A DNA stretch of 18,474 nt from NCBI GenBank assembly GCA_044238875.1, contig JBIICM010000031.1, positions 1 to 18,474 of the forward strand, given 5' to 3'. Positions 7,656 through 14,224 of this stretch are shown piece by piece (positions within the stretch are counted from its first letter, which is position 1; every line of letters starts with the position of its first letter). This stretch comes from JAIBAI01 sp044238875 (GTDB lineage: Bacteria; Bacteroidota; Bacteroidia; M30B66). The position numbers and the translations under genes are program-made. The notes under the pieces were generated by a model. The model was given only the letters and a program-made list of their open reading frames with translations, was not told where the DNA came from and made no database searches.

Positions 7656-7685
7656 TTGGCTAATATCTTAATATGATTATCTTTG
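7656..7685 (+). promoter_or_regulatory. Bacteroidota-type gyrB promoter
   Basis: TTG at 7656-7658 is separated by 19 bp from TATCTTTG at 7678-7685, an exact TAnnTTTG -7 box. This is the best-formed promoter in the window. It predicts a transcript start around 7690 and a leader of about 50 nt before the gyrB ATG. Confidence 0.75.
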
Positions 7686-7741
7686 CACGGCTTTCTAAGA
7701 AAAGCGCCTTATTGGGCAGCATTTTTCATTAAAAATTTACT

Positions 7742-9718
7742 ATGACAGAGCAAACGCTGGAAGACGGAAATAACCATTCCAATAATAAAAATTACGGAGC
7801 CGACAGTATTCAGATTCTTGAGGGGCTTGAAGCGGTGCGCAAGCGCCCTTCGATGTACATTGGCGATACGGGCACCCGCGGTTTGCATCACCTTGTATAC
7901 GAGGTGGTTGACAACTCAATTGATGAGGCACTGGCAGGCTATTGCCGGAATATTTCAGTTGTCATTAACGATGACAATTCCATCACGGTAAAAGATGATG
8001 GCCGCGGAATTCCTGTTGACATACACCCAAAGGAAAAACGTTCTGCCCTTGAGGTGGTCATGACCGTACTGCATGCCGGTGGTAAGTTCGATAAAGATTC
8101 ATATAAAGTTTCAGGTGGTTTGCACGGGGTGGGTGTGAGCTGCGTAAATGCCCTTTCAACCATGCTGCGCGTTAAGGTGCAGCGCCAGGGTAAAGTTTAT
8201 CAGCAGGAATACTCAATAGGTAAGCCACTTTACGATGTAAAGGAAATTGGCGTAAGTGATAAAACAGGTACTGAAGTCCATTTCAAACCTGACGACAGTA
8301 TTTTCACGGCCACGGTGTATAATTATCAGACACTGGCATCACGCATGCGGGAGCTGGCCTTTCTGAATAAAGGTATCCGCATATCACTGTCTGATTTGCG
8401 TGAACTTAATGAAAACGGTGAACCCCTGCATGAAGAATTTTATTCGGAGGGCGGCCTGAAGGAGTTTGTCAGCTATCTCGATGCCACCCGCGAAAAACTG
8501 GTAGAAGATGTAATCTTCATGGAAGGCGAAAAACAAAGCATTCCGGTGGAGGTGGCGATGTTATACAACACATCCTTTAGTGAAAACATTCATACGTATG
8601 TTAACAATATCAATACGCATGAAGGTGGTACGCACCTTGCCGGTTTCAGACGTGCGCTCACCAGAACCCTGAAAACGTATGCAGAAAAGGAGGGTATGCT
8701 GGCCAAGTTGAAATTTGACATCAGCGGTGACGATTTCAGGGAGGGCCTTACAGCAGTTATTTCAGTTAAAGTTCAGGAACCTCAGTTCGAAGGGCAGACA
8801 AAAACCAAACTCGGCAACAATGAGGTAATGGGAGCCGTTGATGTGGCTGTAAGCGAAATGCTCAGCAATTACCTTGAAGAGCATCCCCGCCAGGCAAAAA
8901 CCATTGTAGATAAAGTAATACTTGCTGCAACAGCCCGCCACGCTGCCAAGAAGGCCCGTGAAATGGTGCAGCGAAAAAGCAGCCTGAGCAGCACCGGCTT
9001 ACCCGGCAAATTAGCCGATTGTTCTGAAACAGATCCTTCAAAATGTGAAATTTACCTGGTGGAGGGTGACTCAGCGGGCGGTACGGCCAAACAAGGGCGG
9101 AACAGAAATTTTCAGGCCATCCTGCCCCTGCGCGGAAAAATCCTGAATGTGGAAAAAGCTATGATGCACAAGATCTTTGAAAATGAAGAGATCAAGAACA
9201 TCTTTACCGCACTTGGTGTAAGCATCGGAACCGAAGAAGACAGCAAAGCGCTCAATATCGAGAAAATACGTTACCACAAGATTGTAATCATGACGGATGC
9301 CGATGTGGACGGAAGTCACATCACTACATTGATCCTTACATTCTTCTTCCGTTACATGAAGGAATTAATAGAACATGGATACGTTTATATCGCTTCTCCT
9401 CCACTTTATCTCGTAAAAAAAGGCAAAGACCAGCGCTATGCCTGGAATGAGGAAGAACGTCAGGCGGCAGTGAGTGATATGTCGAAAGAGGGTAAAGAAA
9501 CAGGCATAAACATTCAGCGCTATAAAGGTCTTGGAGAGATGAACGCCGAGCAACTCTGGAGTACAACCATGAATCCGGAAAACCGAACACTTCGTCAGGT
9601 TACCATTGAAAGTGCCGCTGAAGCTGACAGGATATTCTCTATGCTGATGGGCGATGAGGTGCCTCCCAGAAGAGAGTTCATTGAAAAAAATGCACGTTAC
9701 GCAAGAATTGACGCCTGA
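7742..9718 (+). CDS. gyrB: DNA gyrase subunit B
   Basis: This 658-residue ATPase subunit of DNA gyrase introduces negative supercoils together with GyrA. The N-terminal GHKL ATPase domain contains SMYIGDTGTRGLHHLVYEVV with catalytic Glu54 and nucleotide-binding Asn58 (VVDNSIDEA), then DDGRGIPVDIHP and SGGLHGVGVS. The transducer domain follows. The TOPRIM region has EGDSAGG (residues 441-447, metal-binding Glu441) and DADVDGSH (519-526). The tail has QRYKGLGEMN and NPENRTL. Length fits the short Bacteroidota GyrB (~650 residues) that lacks the long insert of proteobacterial forms. The ATG at 7742 follows a good promoter. I chose GyrB over ParE from the QRYKGLGEMN tail, the length and overall resemblance. 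A DoxX-like gene begins 3 nt after the stop. Confidence 0.97.
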   Translation: MTEQTLEDGNNHSNNKNYGADSIQILEGLEAVRKRPSMYIGDTGTRGLHHLVYEVVDNSIDEALAGYCRNISVVINDDNSITVKDDGRGIPVDIHPKEKRSALEVVMTVLHAGGKFDKDSYKVSGGLHGVGVSCVNALSTMLRVKVQRQGKVYQQEYSIGKPLYDVKEIGVSDKTGTEVHFKPDDSIFTATVYNYQTLASRMRELAFLNKGIRISLSDLRELNENGEPLHEEFYSEGGLKEFVSYLDATREKLVEDVIFMEGEKQSIPVEVAMLYNTSFSENIHTYVNNINTHEGGTHLAGFRRALTRTLKTYAEKEGMLAKLKFDISGDDFREGLTAVISVKVQEPQFEGQTKTKLGNNEVMGAVDVAVSEMLSNYLEEHPRQAKTIVDKVILAATARHAAKKAREMVQRKSSLSSTGLPGKLADCSETDPSKCEIYLVEGDSAGGTAKQGRNRNFQAILPLRGKILNVEKAMMHKIFENEEIKNIFTALGVSIGTEEDSKALNIEKIRYHKIVIMTDADVDGSHITTLILTFFFRYMKELIEHGYVYIASPPLYLVKKGKDQRYAWNEEERQAAVSDMSKEGKETGINIQRYKGLGEMNAEQLWSTTMNPENRTLRQVTIESAAEADRIFSMLMGDEVPPRREFIEKNARYARIDA

Positions 9719-9721
9719 TTT

Positions 9722-10135
9722 ATGGATTTTGTCGTAGAGTTTGCCGACGGAGTGTTTCTGTTAAAGTTTGCTTTCGCTGCCTTCTTCGCTATCTTATTTC
9801 TGCAATCTGGCTTGGATAAGTTATTGAACTTCAAGGATAATCTGAGTTGGCTTACGGGGCATTTTTCCAAGTCGCCATTAAGGGGAACTGTACCCCTTTT
9901 ATTGGTTATTGTTACGCTTTCAGAACTGAGTGCAGGAGCCCTATCACTGGCTGGTTTTGTGCAGCTATTGGTATTCAGTAAAGCAACCTTAGCGTTTTTG
10001 GGTAATGTCCTGGCCGTTTGTTCACTTGTTTTTTTGTTTTTCGGACAAAGACTCGCAAAAGATTATGCAGGCGCTGCAAGTATCGTGAGTTACTTTATTG
10101 CGGCATCTTTTGGACTGCTGGTGCAAGCATGGTAG
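9722..10135 (+). CDS. DoxX-like small membrane protein
   Basis: This 137-residue protein has four predicted membrane helices, at about residues 13-31, 52-78, 84-108 and 115-135. The pattern FLQSGLDKLLNFKDNLSWLTGHFSKSPL after helix 1 is typical of DoxX-family proteins in Bacteroidota. The family is linked to quinone and thiol redox chemistry in some organisms, but no catalytic residues are evident here and the exact role is unknown. It starts 3 nt after the gyrB stop, so it is probably transcribed from the gyrB promoter. It is also the last gene before the redox-protein cluster at 10302-13314, which may or may not be meaningful because a new promoter lies between them. Confidence 0.78.
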   Translation: MDFVVEFADGVFLLKFAFAAFFAILFLQSGLDKLLNFKDNLSWLTGHFSKSPLRGTVPLLLVIVTLSELSAGALSLAGFVQLLVFSKATLAFLGNVLAVCSLVFLFFGQRLAKDYAGAASIVSYFIAASFGLLVQAW

Positions 10136-10139
10136 TTTG

Positions 10140-10187
10140 GGGAAATTTAAATTAACTCAATTGCTCATGATTTATGAAAAATTTCCC
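10140..10187. repeat. 9-bp perfect inverted repeat upstream of the pentanucleotide array
   Basis: GGGAAATTT (10140-10148) and AAATTTCCC (10179-10187) are perfect inverted copies separated by 30 nt. They start 4 nt after the DoxX-like stop and end 10 nt before the 5-bp array. It could be a regulator site, or a weak terminator for the gyrB transcript; no T run follows. Confidence 0.5.
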
Positions 10188-10197
10188 ATTCAATAGC

Positions 10198-10271
10198 CCT
10201 TACCTTACCTTACCTTACCTTACCTTACCTTACCTTACCTTACCTTACCTTACCTTACCTTACCTTACCTT
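10198..10271 (+). repeat. Pure pentanucleotide tandem array (TACCT unit, 14.8 copies)
   Basis: From 10198 to 10271 the sequence has an uninterrupted 5-bp period with no mismatches (unit CCTTA/TACCT, 74 bp). The last unit is shared with the -7 box TACCTTTG at 10266-10273. Pure short repeats of this length usually change copy number by strand slippage. No other array of this kind is present in the window. Confidence 0.97.
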
Positions 10272-10273
10272 TG
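10266..10273 (+). promoter_or_regulatory. -7 promoter box formed by the end of the pentanucleotide array
   Basis: TACCTTTG is an exact TAnnTTTG match, made from the last repeat unit TACCT plus TTG. It lies 28 nt before the ATG at 10302. The position where a -33 element would fall (about 10243-10247) is inside the array, which offers only TTACC-type sequence and no TTG, so promoter strength without an activator may be low. Confidence 0.6.
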
Positions 10274-10301
10274 CTTTTTTACCACCTAAAAATTTCACCA
10301 A

Positions 10302-11288
10302 ATGAAAACTACAGTAGAACAATCGCAAAGCAGCATTATGCAGGCTATTAGGTCAATTGCATTAGTATTTTCCTTTACATTTATTTTCTCATCTTGCTCA
10401 AAAGATGACGATAAAATTGTCCCCCTTGAAACAGGTACAGCAGCGCCTCAATTTACCCTCAAGTCATTGAATAACAGCAATGTAAGTCTCTCTGACTTTA
10501 AAAACAAAGTTGTGGTGTTGTTTTTCTTTGGCAATAATTGTCCATCATGTAAAGCAGCTGCCCCGAATGTTGAAAGTATGCTTGTTTCGCCCTTTGCTTC
10601 ACAAAATGACTATATGGTGCTTGGCTTAGACCAGTGGAATGGTAATGCAGCCTCAGTGGAGGCTTTTAAAACTGCCACAGGAGTTTCCTTTCCGCTATTG
10701 TTAAACGCCGCAAACGTAGCTTCTGATTATAAAACGACTTACGACAGAATAGTGGTGATTGATAAGATGGGTAAGATTGCTTTTTCTGGTAAGCAATCAG
10801 CCGTTTCGGATATTGCAGCGGCAAAAGAAAAAGTAATGTCACTTCTGGGCCCGATTACACCGGTTACCGGAGATGCACCTGCTTTTAAACTTAAATCATT
10901 GGATGGCTCCGATGTAAGCCTTTCAAACTTCAGCAACAAGGTTGTGGTGTTGTTTTTCTTTGGCAATAACTGCCCATCCTGTAAAGCAGCAGCACCTAAT
11001 GTGCAGAGTATGCTTGTTACGCCTTTCGCTTCAAAAAATGATTACATGGTGCTTGGCTTAGACCAGTGGAATGGTAATGCAGCCTCAGTGGAGGCTTTTA
11101 AAACCACCACAGGCGTTACCTTTCCGCTATTGCTAAACGCCGCCAGCGTAGCTTCTGATTATAAAACCACCTACGACAGAATTGTTGTGATTGATAAAGC
11201 CGGAAATATTGCCTTCAAAGGAACCCAAGCTGCGTCTTCTGATATTTCTGCGGTAAAAACAAAAGTTACAGAACTTTTAGCAAAGTAA
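10302..11288 (+). CDS. Lipoprotein with two tandem thioredoxin-like (redoxin/TlpA-type) domains
   Basis: This 328-residue protein has a lipoprotein signal (hydrophobic residues 17-30, lipobox FSSC, lipidated Cys32). The sequence after the Cys, SKDDDK, fits the K-(D/E)2 lipoprotein export signal known from Bacteroidota, which would place it on the cell surface. Two near-identical domains follow, at residues ~46-183 and ~190-328, exactly 144 residues apart. Each has the redox motif NNCPSCK (Cys80/Cys83 and Cys224/Cys227). The usual cis-Pro before the fourth strand seems absent: both copies read YDRIVVID. The presumed role is thiol-disulfide exchange at the outer envelope; peroxidase activity is less likely because no PxxxTxxC is present. 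The ATG at 10338 is an alternative start that leaves a shorter, more typical signal peptide. Genes for TlpA and a DUF6029 barrel follow. Confidence 0.87.
   Translation: MKTTVEQSQSSIMQAIRSIALVFSFTFIFSSCSKDDDKIVPLETGTAAPQFTLKSLNNSNVSLSDFKNKVVVLFFFGNNCPSCKAAAPNVESMLVSPFASQNDYMVLGLDQWNGNAASVEAFKTATGVSFPLLLNAANVASDYKTTYDRIVVIDKMGKIAFSGKQSAVSDIAAAKEKVMSLLGPITPVTGDAPAFKLKSLDGSDVSLSNFSNKVVVLFFFGNNCPSCKAAAPNVQSMLVTPFASKNDYMVLGLDQWNGNAASVEAFKTTTGVTFPLLLNAASVASDYKTTYDRIVVIDKAGNIAFKGTQAASSDISAVKTKVTELLAK
10437..10868 (+). repeat. First copy of the 432-bp coding duplication (redox domain 1)
   Basis: This copy aligns with 10869-11285 at a constant offset of 432 bp (144 codons) without gaps in the core. 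Perfectly identical blocks include 10509-10537 (29 bp) and 10614-10672 (59 bp), while other parts differ at many silent and some coding positions. Confidence 0.93.
10869..11285 (+). repeat. Second copy of the 432-bp coding duplication (redox domain 2)
   Basis: This is the partner of the preceding copy. Its identical blocks lie at 10941-10969 and 11046-11104. Because the offset is a multiple of three, recombination between the copies would lose or gain whole domains in frame. Confidence 0.93.
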
Positions 11289-11305
11289 ATCAGATATTAC
11301 AGTCA

Positions 11306-11334
11306 CGAGTCTTGTATTAGCAATGCAAGTCTCG
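11306..11334. repeat. Imperfect hairpin between the lipoprotein and TlpA genes
   Basis: CGAGTCTTG (11306-11314) pairs with CAAGTCTCG (11326-11334) except for one central T-T mismatch, with an 11-nt loop. No T run follows, so it is at most a weak terminator or a transcript-processing or stabilising structure. Confidence 0.4.
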
Positions 11335-11354
11335 GTCTGAAACAATCATGTAAA

Positions 11355-11852
11355 ATGAAAGCAATACTATTCACATTGGTTTGTGCAGTATTATCATACG
11401 TTAGTTCATCTGCACAAAATGTCAAGAACTTTGAACTAAAGGATATTGAAAACAATTTCCGAAATTATAACGAACTTAAAGGCGAAAAATTCACCCTGAT
11501 TGATTTTTGGGCAACATGGTGCAAACCATGTAACAAAGCTATCCCTGAACTGAATAAAATATATGATTTGTACAAATCAAAGGGTGTTGAAATTATCGGG
11601 ATTAGTTGCGACGGGCCCCGGAGTGTATCAAAAGTAGCCCCATTAAGCAAATCATTAAAAATTCAGTATCCGGTACTTATTGACATCAATGCCGAAATAA
11701 AAGCTGAGCTAAACGTTTTGGCGCTTCCTACTTTACTTATCGTTGACGCGAATAACAAGGTAGTTTGGATTCACGAGGGGTTCGTTTCAGGTGATGCCGA
11801 AATCATAGTGGCAGAAATTGAGAAATTATTAAGTAAAAATATAAGTGAGTAA
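11355..11852 (+). CDS. TlpA-like periplasmic thiol-disulfide oxidoreductase
   Basis: This 165-residue protein has a cleavable signal peptide (MKAILFTLVCAVLSYVSSSA, cleavage before QN). The thioredoxin fold follows: FTLIDFWATWCKPCNKAIPEL with redox Cys56/Cys59, GVEIIGISCDG, and cis-Pro125 in LALPTLLIVD. The WCKPC motif and periplasmic location are those of TlpA/ResA-type proteins, which reduce or oxidise disulfides in other envelope proteins. It starts 66 nt after the two-domain lipoprotein and overlaps the DUF6029 barrel gene by 8 bp, so translation of the two is probably coupled. The barrel (which has a late Cys pair) or the lipoprotein are its most obvious partners, by inference. The identification as a TlpA-family protein is firm; the substrate is unknown. 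Confidence 0.93.
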   Translation: MKAILFTLVCAVLSYVSSSAQNVKNFELKDIENNFRNYNELKGEKFTLIDFWATWCKPCNKAIPELNKIYDLYKSKGVEIIGISCDGPRSVSKVAPLSKSLKIQYPVLIDINAEIKAELNVLALPTLLIVDANNKVVWIHEGFVSGDAEIIVAEIEKLLSKNISE

Positions 11853-13314
11853 CTTTCATAAATTGTCATATATCAGTATTGGTCTGCTATGGTTTGTCAA
11901 TACTGCTAATGCACAATTTGGAGGGAGTAATATTGCAGAGTACCAGTATGGTCGTATGCCCAATGATACCGTTGCTATATCTACGCTATACAACCGGCTG
12001 GTTGGTTTTTATGCTTATAAGCATTATAAAGCAAGTGCAACCCTTGAGCAATTTAACACCCCTTTGGTCGGCAGCAATTATGTGAAGGTGACCCAATTCT
12101 TATTGCAGTATAAACTCAAGCCTTTAGAAATTAAGGTCGGTAATTTTTATGAAACCATTGGCAGGGGTTCGATGCTGCGCTCCTTTGAAATACCAGGTGC
12201 TGTTCTTGAAGACCTAAGTTACAGGTCGCGGCAATATTTTAACCGCGATATTTTTGGAGCAAGTGCCAGGTTTCAGCGTAAGAATTTTATTGTAAAGGCT
12301 TTGTATGGCAGCCCTTTGAACTATGTATTCCCACCAACACAAGATGTTAAAAACAGAAGATCCGACACAATTGCTGCCGTTTATTCAGAATATACCATAA
12401 AAAATCAAACCTTTGGTGCTTCTGCAATGAAACACTCTAATAGCGGGAATGATAAGGTATTCGCTATGGCAACTGCTTCAGGCAATATATCGCAAGGTTT
12501 ATCGTATTATACCGAGGTATTAAAAAATGTAAGCGATTTTGCCGTTGATGATTTTTCAAATCAGTCTTCTTATGCCATTTATGGAGGCGTAAATCTAAGC
12601 CTCACTAATTTGGGATTGAGTGTAGAATATAAAAACTATAAAAATTTCCTAATTGGCTCAGGCATTAATGAACCACCTGCTTTAATTAGAGAACACTCTT
12701 ACAGATTACTTAACCGCAGTACGCATGTACTTCAGCCACAAAATGAAACCGGATATCAAATTGAACTGTTTTACACCTTCCCGAATTTGTCAACATTGAC
12801 CTTTAACAATTCACTGGCCGTTAATTCATTTGGAAAGGAATTTGTTTACCATGAATATTTTATAGGCTATGACTTTGCACTCATAAAAAAACATGATATG
12901 AAAGTCTTTGCAGATTATGCCAGTGATCCGTTTAAGTTGCAGGAAAATCGGGTATCAGCCGGGATGAGTACGGATTGGAAATTACATGAAACCTCAGCCT
13001 TTAAAACCGAGTATGAATTTCAGATATTTAATCGTTCAAATGAAATTTTCCAGAATCATGTACTGGTGTTAGGTTATGCTTTTAAATCCAAGCTAATATG
13101 CAACATAGTAACAGAATTCAGCAATGATTCATTTATTGTTACCAATGATTCAAAAATATGGTTTGGTGGCAATATAAAATACCAGCTGAATAAAAGTAAC
13201 AATTTACAGGTTTTTGCAGGTGAACGTCGTGGTGGCCCAGCCTGCAACGCCGGAGTATGTTACGAAGTTTTGGATTTTAAAGGAGTTGAAGTGAGATTTA
13301 CAACCAGGTTCTAA
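11845..13314 (+). CDS. DUF6029 family outer-membrane beta-barrel protein
   Basis: This 489-residue protein has a signal peptide ending near NTANA before QFGG. The rest is rich in alternating strand patterns with aromatic girdles, and it ends VEVRFTTRF with the terminal Phe typical of outer-membrane barrels. Segments such as KVGNFYETIGRGSMLRSFE, NRDIFGASARFQ and VKALYGSP match the Bacteroidota DUF6029 family. Three cysteines are present; two (Cys467 and Cys472, in GGPACNAGVCYEV) sit close to the C terminus. The start is the GTG at 11845, overlapping the TlpA gene by 8 bp; it gives a proper signal peptide and no ATG fits better. The likely role is a pore or assembly site in the outer membrane linked to thiol redox; the exact function is unknown. 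No terminator is obvious after it. Confidence 0.87.
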   Translation: MSNFHKLSYISIGLLWFVNTANAQFGGSNIAEYQYGRMPNDTVAISTLYNRLVGFYAYKHYKASATLEQFNTPLVGSNYVKVTQFLLQYKLKPLEIKVGNFYETIGRGSMLRSFEIPGAVLEDLSYRSRQYFNRDIFGASARFQRKNFIVKALYGSPLNYVFPPTQDVKNRRSDTIAAVYSEYTIKNQTFGASAMKHSNSGNDKVFAMATASGNISQGLSYYTEVLKNVSDFAVDDFSNQSSYAIYGGVNLSLTNLGLSVEYKNYKNFLIGSGINEPPALIREHSYRLLNRSTHVLQPQNETGYQIELFYTFPNLSTLTFNNSLAVNSFGKEFVYHEYFIGYDFALIKKHDMKVFADYASDPFKLQENRVSAGMSTDWKLHETSAFKTEYEFQIFNRSNEIFQNHVLVLGYAFKSKLICNIVTEFSNDSFIVTNDSKIWFGGNIKYQLNKSNNLQVFAGERRGGPACNAGVCYEVLDFKGVEVRFTTRF

Positions 13315-13593
13315 TCTTTATTGTTATTTAGGATAGAAAAGTTAAAACAATACATATCACTTTAAAAACAGCACATAGCAACACCTGAAAAATTGATGGC
13401 CTAGTGCATGGCAGAAGCTTTTCTGCGGAATAAAAACGCTTCTCTGCAAAAGCATATCAGTAATAAGCAGCTAAATTTATTAGCCGTGTGACCAAATCCG
13501 ACCCTCGGCAGAAACCTGCCAATAATATACTAGATTGCGTATAATCCTGTTTACGACATGTATTACGAATCTGCTCCTCTTAAGTTGACAGGT
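13315..13593. other. Non-coding stretch between convergent genes, with small hairpins
   Basis: No convincing gene is seen in these 279 bp. They hold a perfect 6-bp hairpin, GCAGAA-GCTT-TTCTGC (13411-13426), and a 5-bp hairpin, GGCAG-AAAC-CTGCC (13507-13520). A second partial inverted copy of the first hairpin's arm lies at 13438-13447. None has a T run. The neighbouring genes converge here, so terminators would be expected; none is well formed. Confidence 0.5.
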
Positions 13594-13992
13594 CTAAATT
13601 AAGGGATCGCCTTGCCCCAAATCTTCAAAATTTACATCAGACCATGAATCAGGCTTTTCTCCATCCGTTGAGGGCCTTTCTTGAGATGCATTGATTTCCT
13701 CAATGATTCTGTGGTCAGCTTTAGCCTCCCCGGAGTTATTTCGCTCAATGATGAATGCTATAGCATCATTGAGGCCCTCTACAAATTTGTCGAAATCTTC
13801 CTTGTAGAGGAAGATCTTATGTTTATCGAAGAAAAAAGTTCCATCATCCCTAAACCGTTTTTTACTCTCAGTGATTGTGAGGTAAAGATCTTCCCCTTTT
13901 GTACTTTTAACATCAAAAAAATAAGTTCTTTTTCCAGCTCTGACAGGCCTTGAATAAATCTCTTCTCTGTCTGCTTGTTCGTTGAAATTCAT
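13594..13992 (-). CDS. DUF3276 / PUR-domain nucleic-acid-binding protein
   Basis: This 132-residue cytoplasmic protein carries the single PUR repeat family common to Bacteroidota and spirochaetes. Conserved blocks are EEIYSRPVRAGKRTYFFDVKSTKGEDLYLTI split over residues 10-40, ITESKKRF (40-47), and DKHKIFLYKEDFDKFVEGLN (about 56-75), followed by an acidic, probably unstructured tail from about residue 90. PUR proteins bind single-stranded DNA and RNA; the Borrelia homologue regulates gene expression. The ATG at 13992 is 29 nt from an exact minus-strand -7 box. It is divergent from ppiD. The family is a confident call; the specific target in this organism is unknown. Confidence 0.9.
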   Translation of the reverse strand: MNFNEQADREEIYSRPVRAGKRTYFFDVKSTKGEDLYLTITESKKRFRDDGTFFFDKHKIFLYKEDFDKFVEGLNDAIAFIIERNNSGEAKADHRIIEEINASQERPSTDGEKPDSWSDVNFEDLGQGDPLI

Positions 13993-14020
13993 ATCTGTGT
14001 AAGATTAATTTAATTTTGGT

Positions 14021-14028
14021 CAAACATA
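14021..14028 (-). promoter_or_regulatory. Bacteroidota -7 promoter box for the DUF3276 gene
   Basis: The minus strand reads TATGTTTG, an exact TAnnTTTG match, 28 nt before the start at 13992. A clear -33 TTG is missing at the usual spacing. Confidence 0.6.
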
Positions 14029-14124
14029 AAGAAATTATAAACTGAAAAATCACAGTGACTTAATTTGATATTAATGTTTTATTGTTGAAAATTTTTAACT
14101 AACTGATTACTTTATAGTTCAGAG

Positions 14125-14149
14125 AAAACAATTGAGAAAAAATTGTTTT
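14125..14149. repeat. 9-bp perfect inverted repeat in the DUF3276/ppiD divergent region
   Basis: AAAACAATT (14125-14133) and AATTGTTTT (14141-14149) flank a 7-nt loop. It lies about 75 nt upstream of ppiD. It is AT-only apart from one G/C pair, so it is thermally weak; a protein-binding site is possible. Confidence 0.4.
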
Positions 14150-14193
14150 AAAGCATTTGTTAAGCTTCCTGTTTATTTTTCTTGAGGATATTG

Positions 14194-14201
14194 TATATTC
14201 G
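14194..14201 (+). promoter_or_regulatory. Probable ppiD -7 box (one mismatch)
   Basis: TATATTCG differs from TAnnTTTG at one base and sits 23 nt before the ppiD ATG. No clear -33 TTG at standard distance was found. This is the best candidate in the leader. Confidence 0.35.
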
Positions 14202-14224
14202 CACCCCGAAATAAAAACCTTTTT

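Noticed and set aside
10198..10271. The TACCT array as a telomere-like repeat, CRISPR array or coding repeat
   Set aside because: Units are 5 bp without spacers, it is internal to a gene-dense region, and the downstream frame has a stop (TAA at 10287-10289) between the array and the ATG, so it is not part of that protein.
11306..11334. Terminator separating the lipoprotein from TlpA
   Set aside because: The stem has a central mismatch and no T run, and no promoter box follows in the 20 nt before TlpA, so it is kept only as a hairpin.
13485..13520. Possible tRNA fragment or attachment site (an AAATCCGACCCTCGGCA stretch looks a little like a T-arm and acceptor end)
   Set aside because: The T-loop consensus is not met, no matching 5' acceptor strand or anticodon arm is found upstream, and no integrase is nearby.
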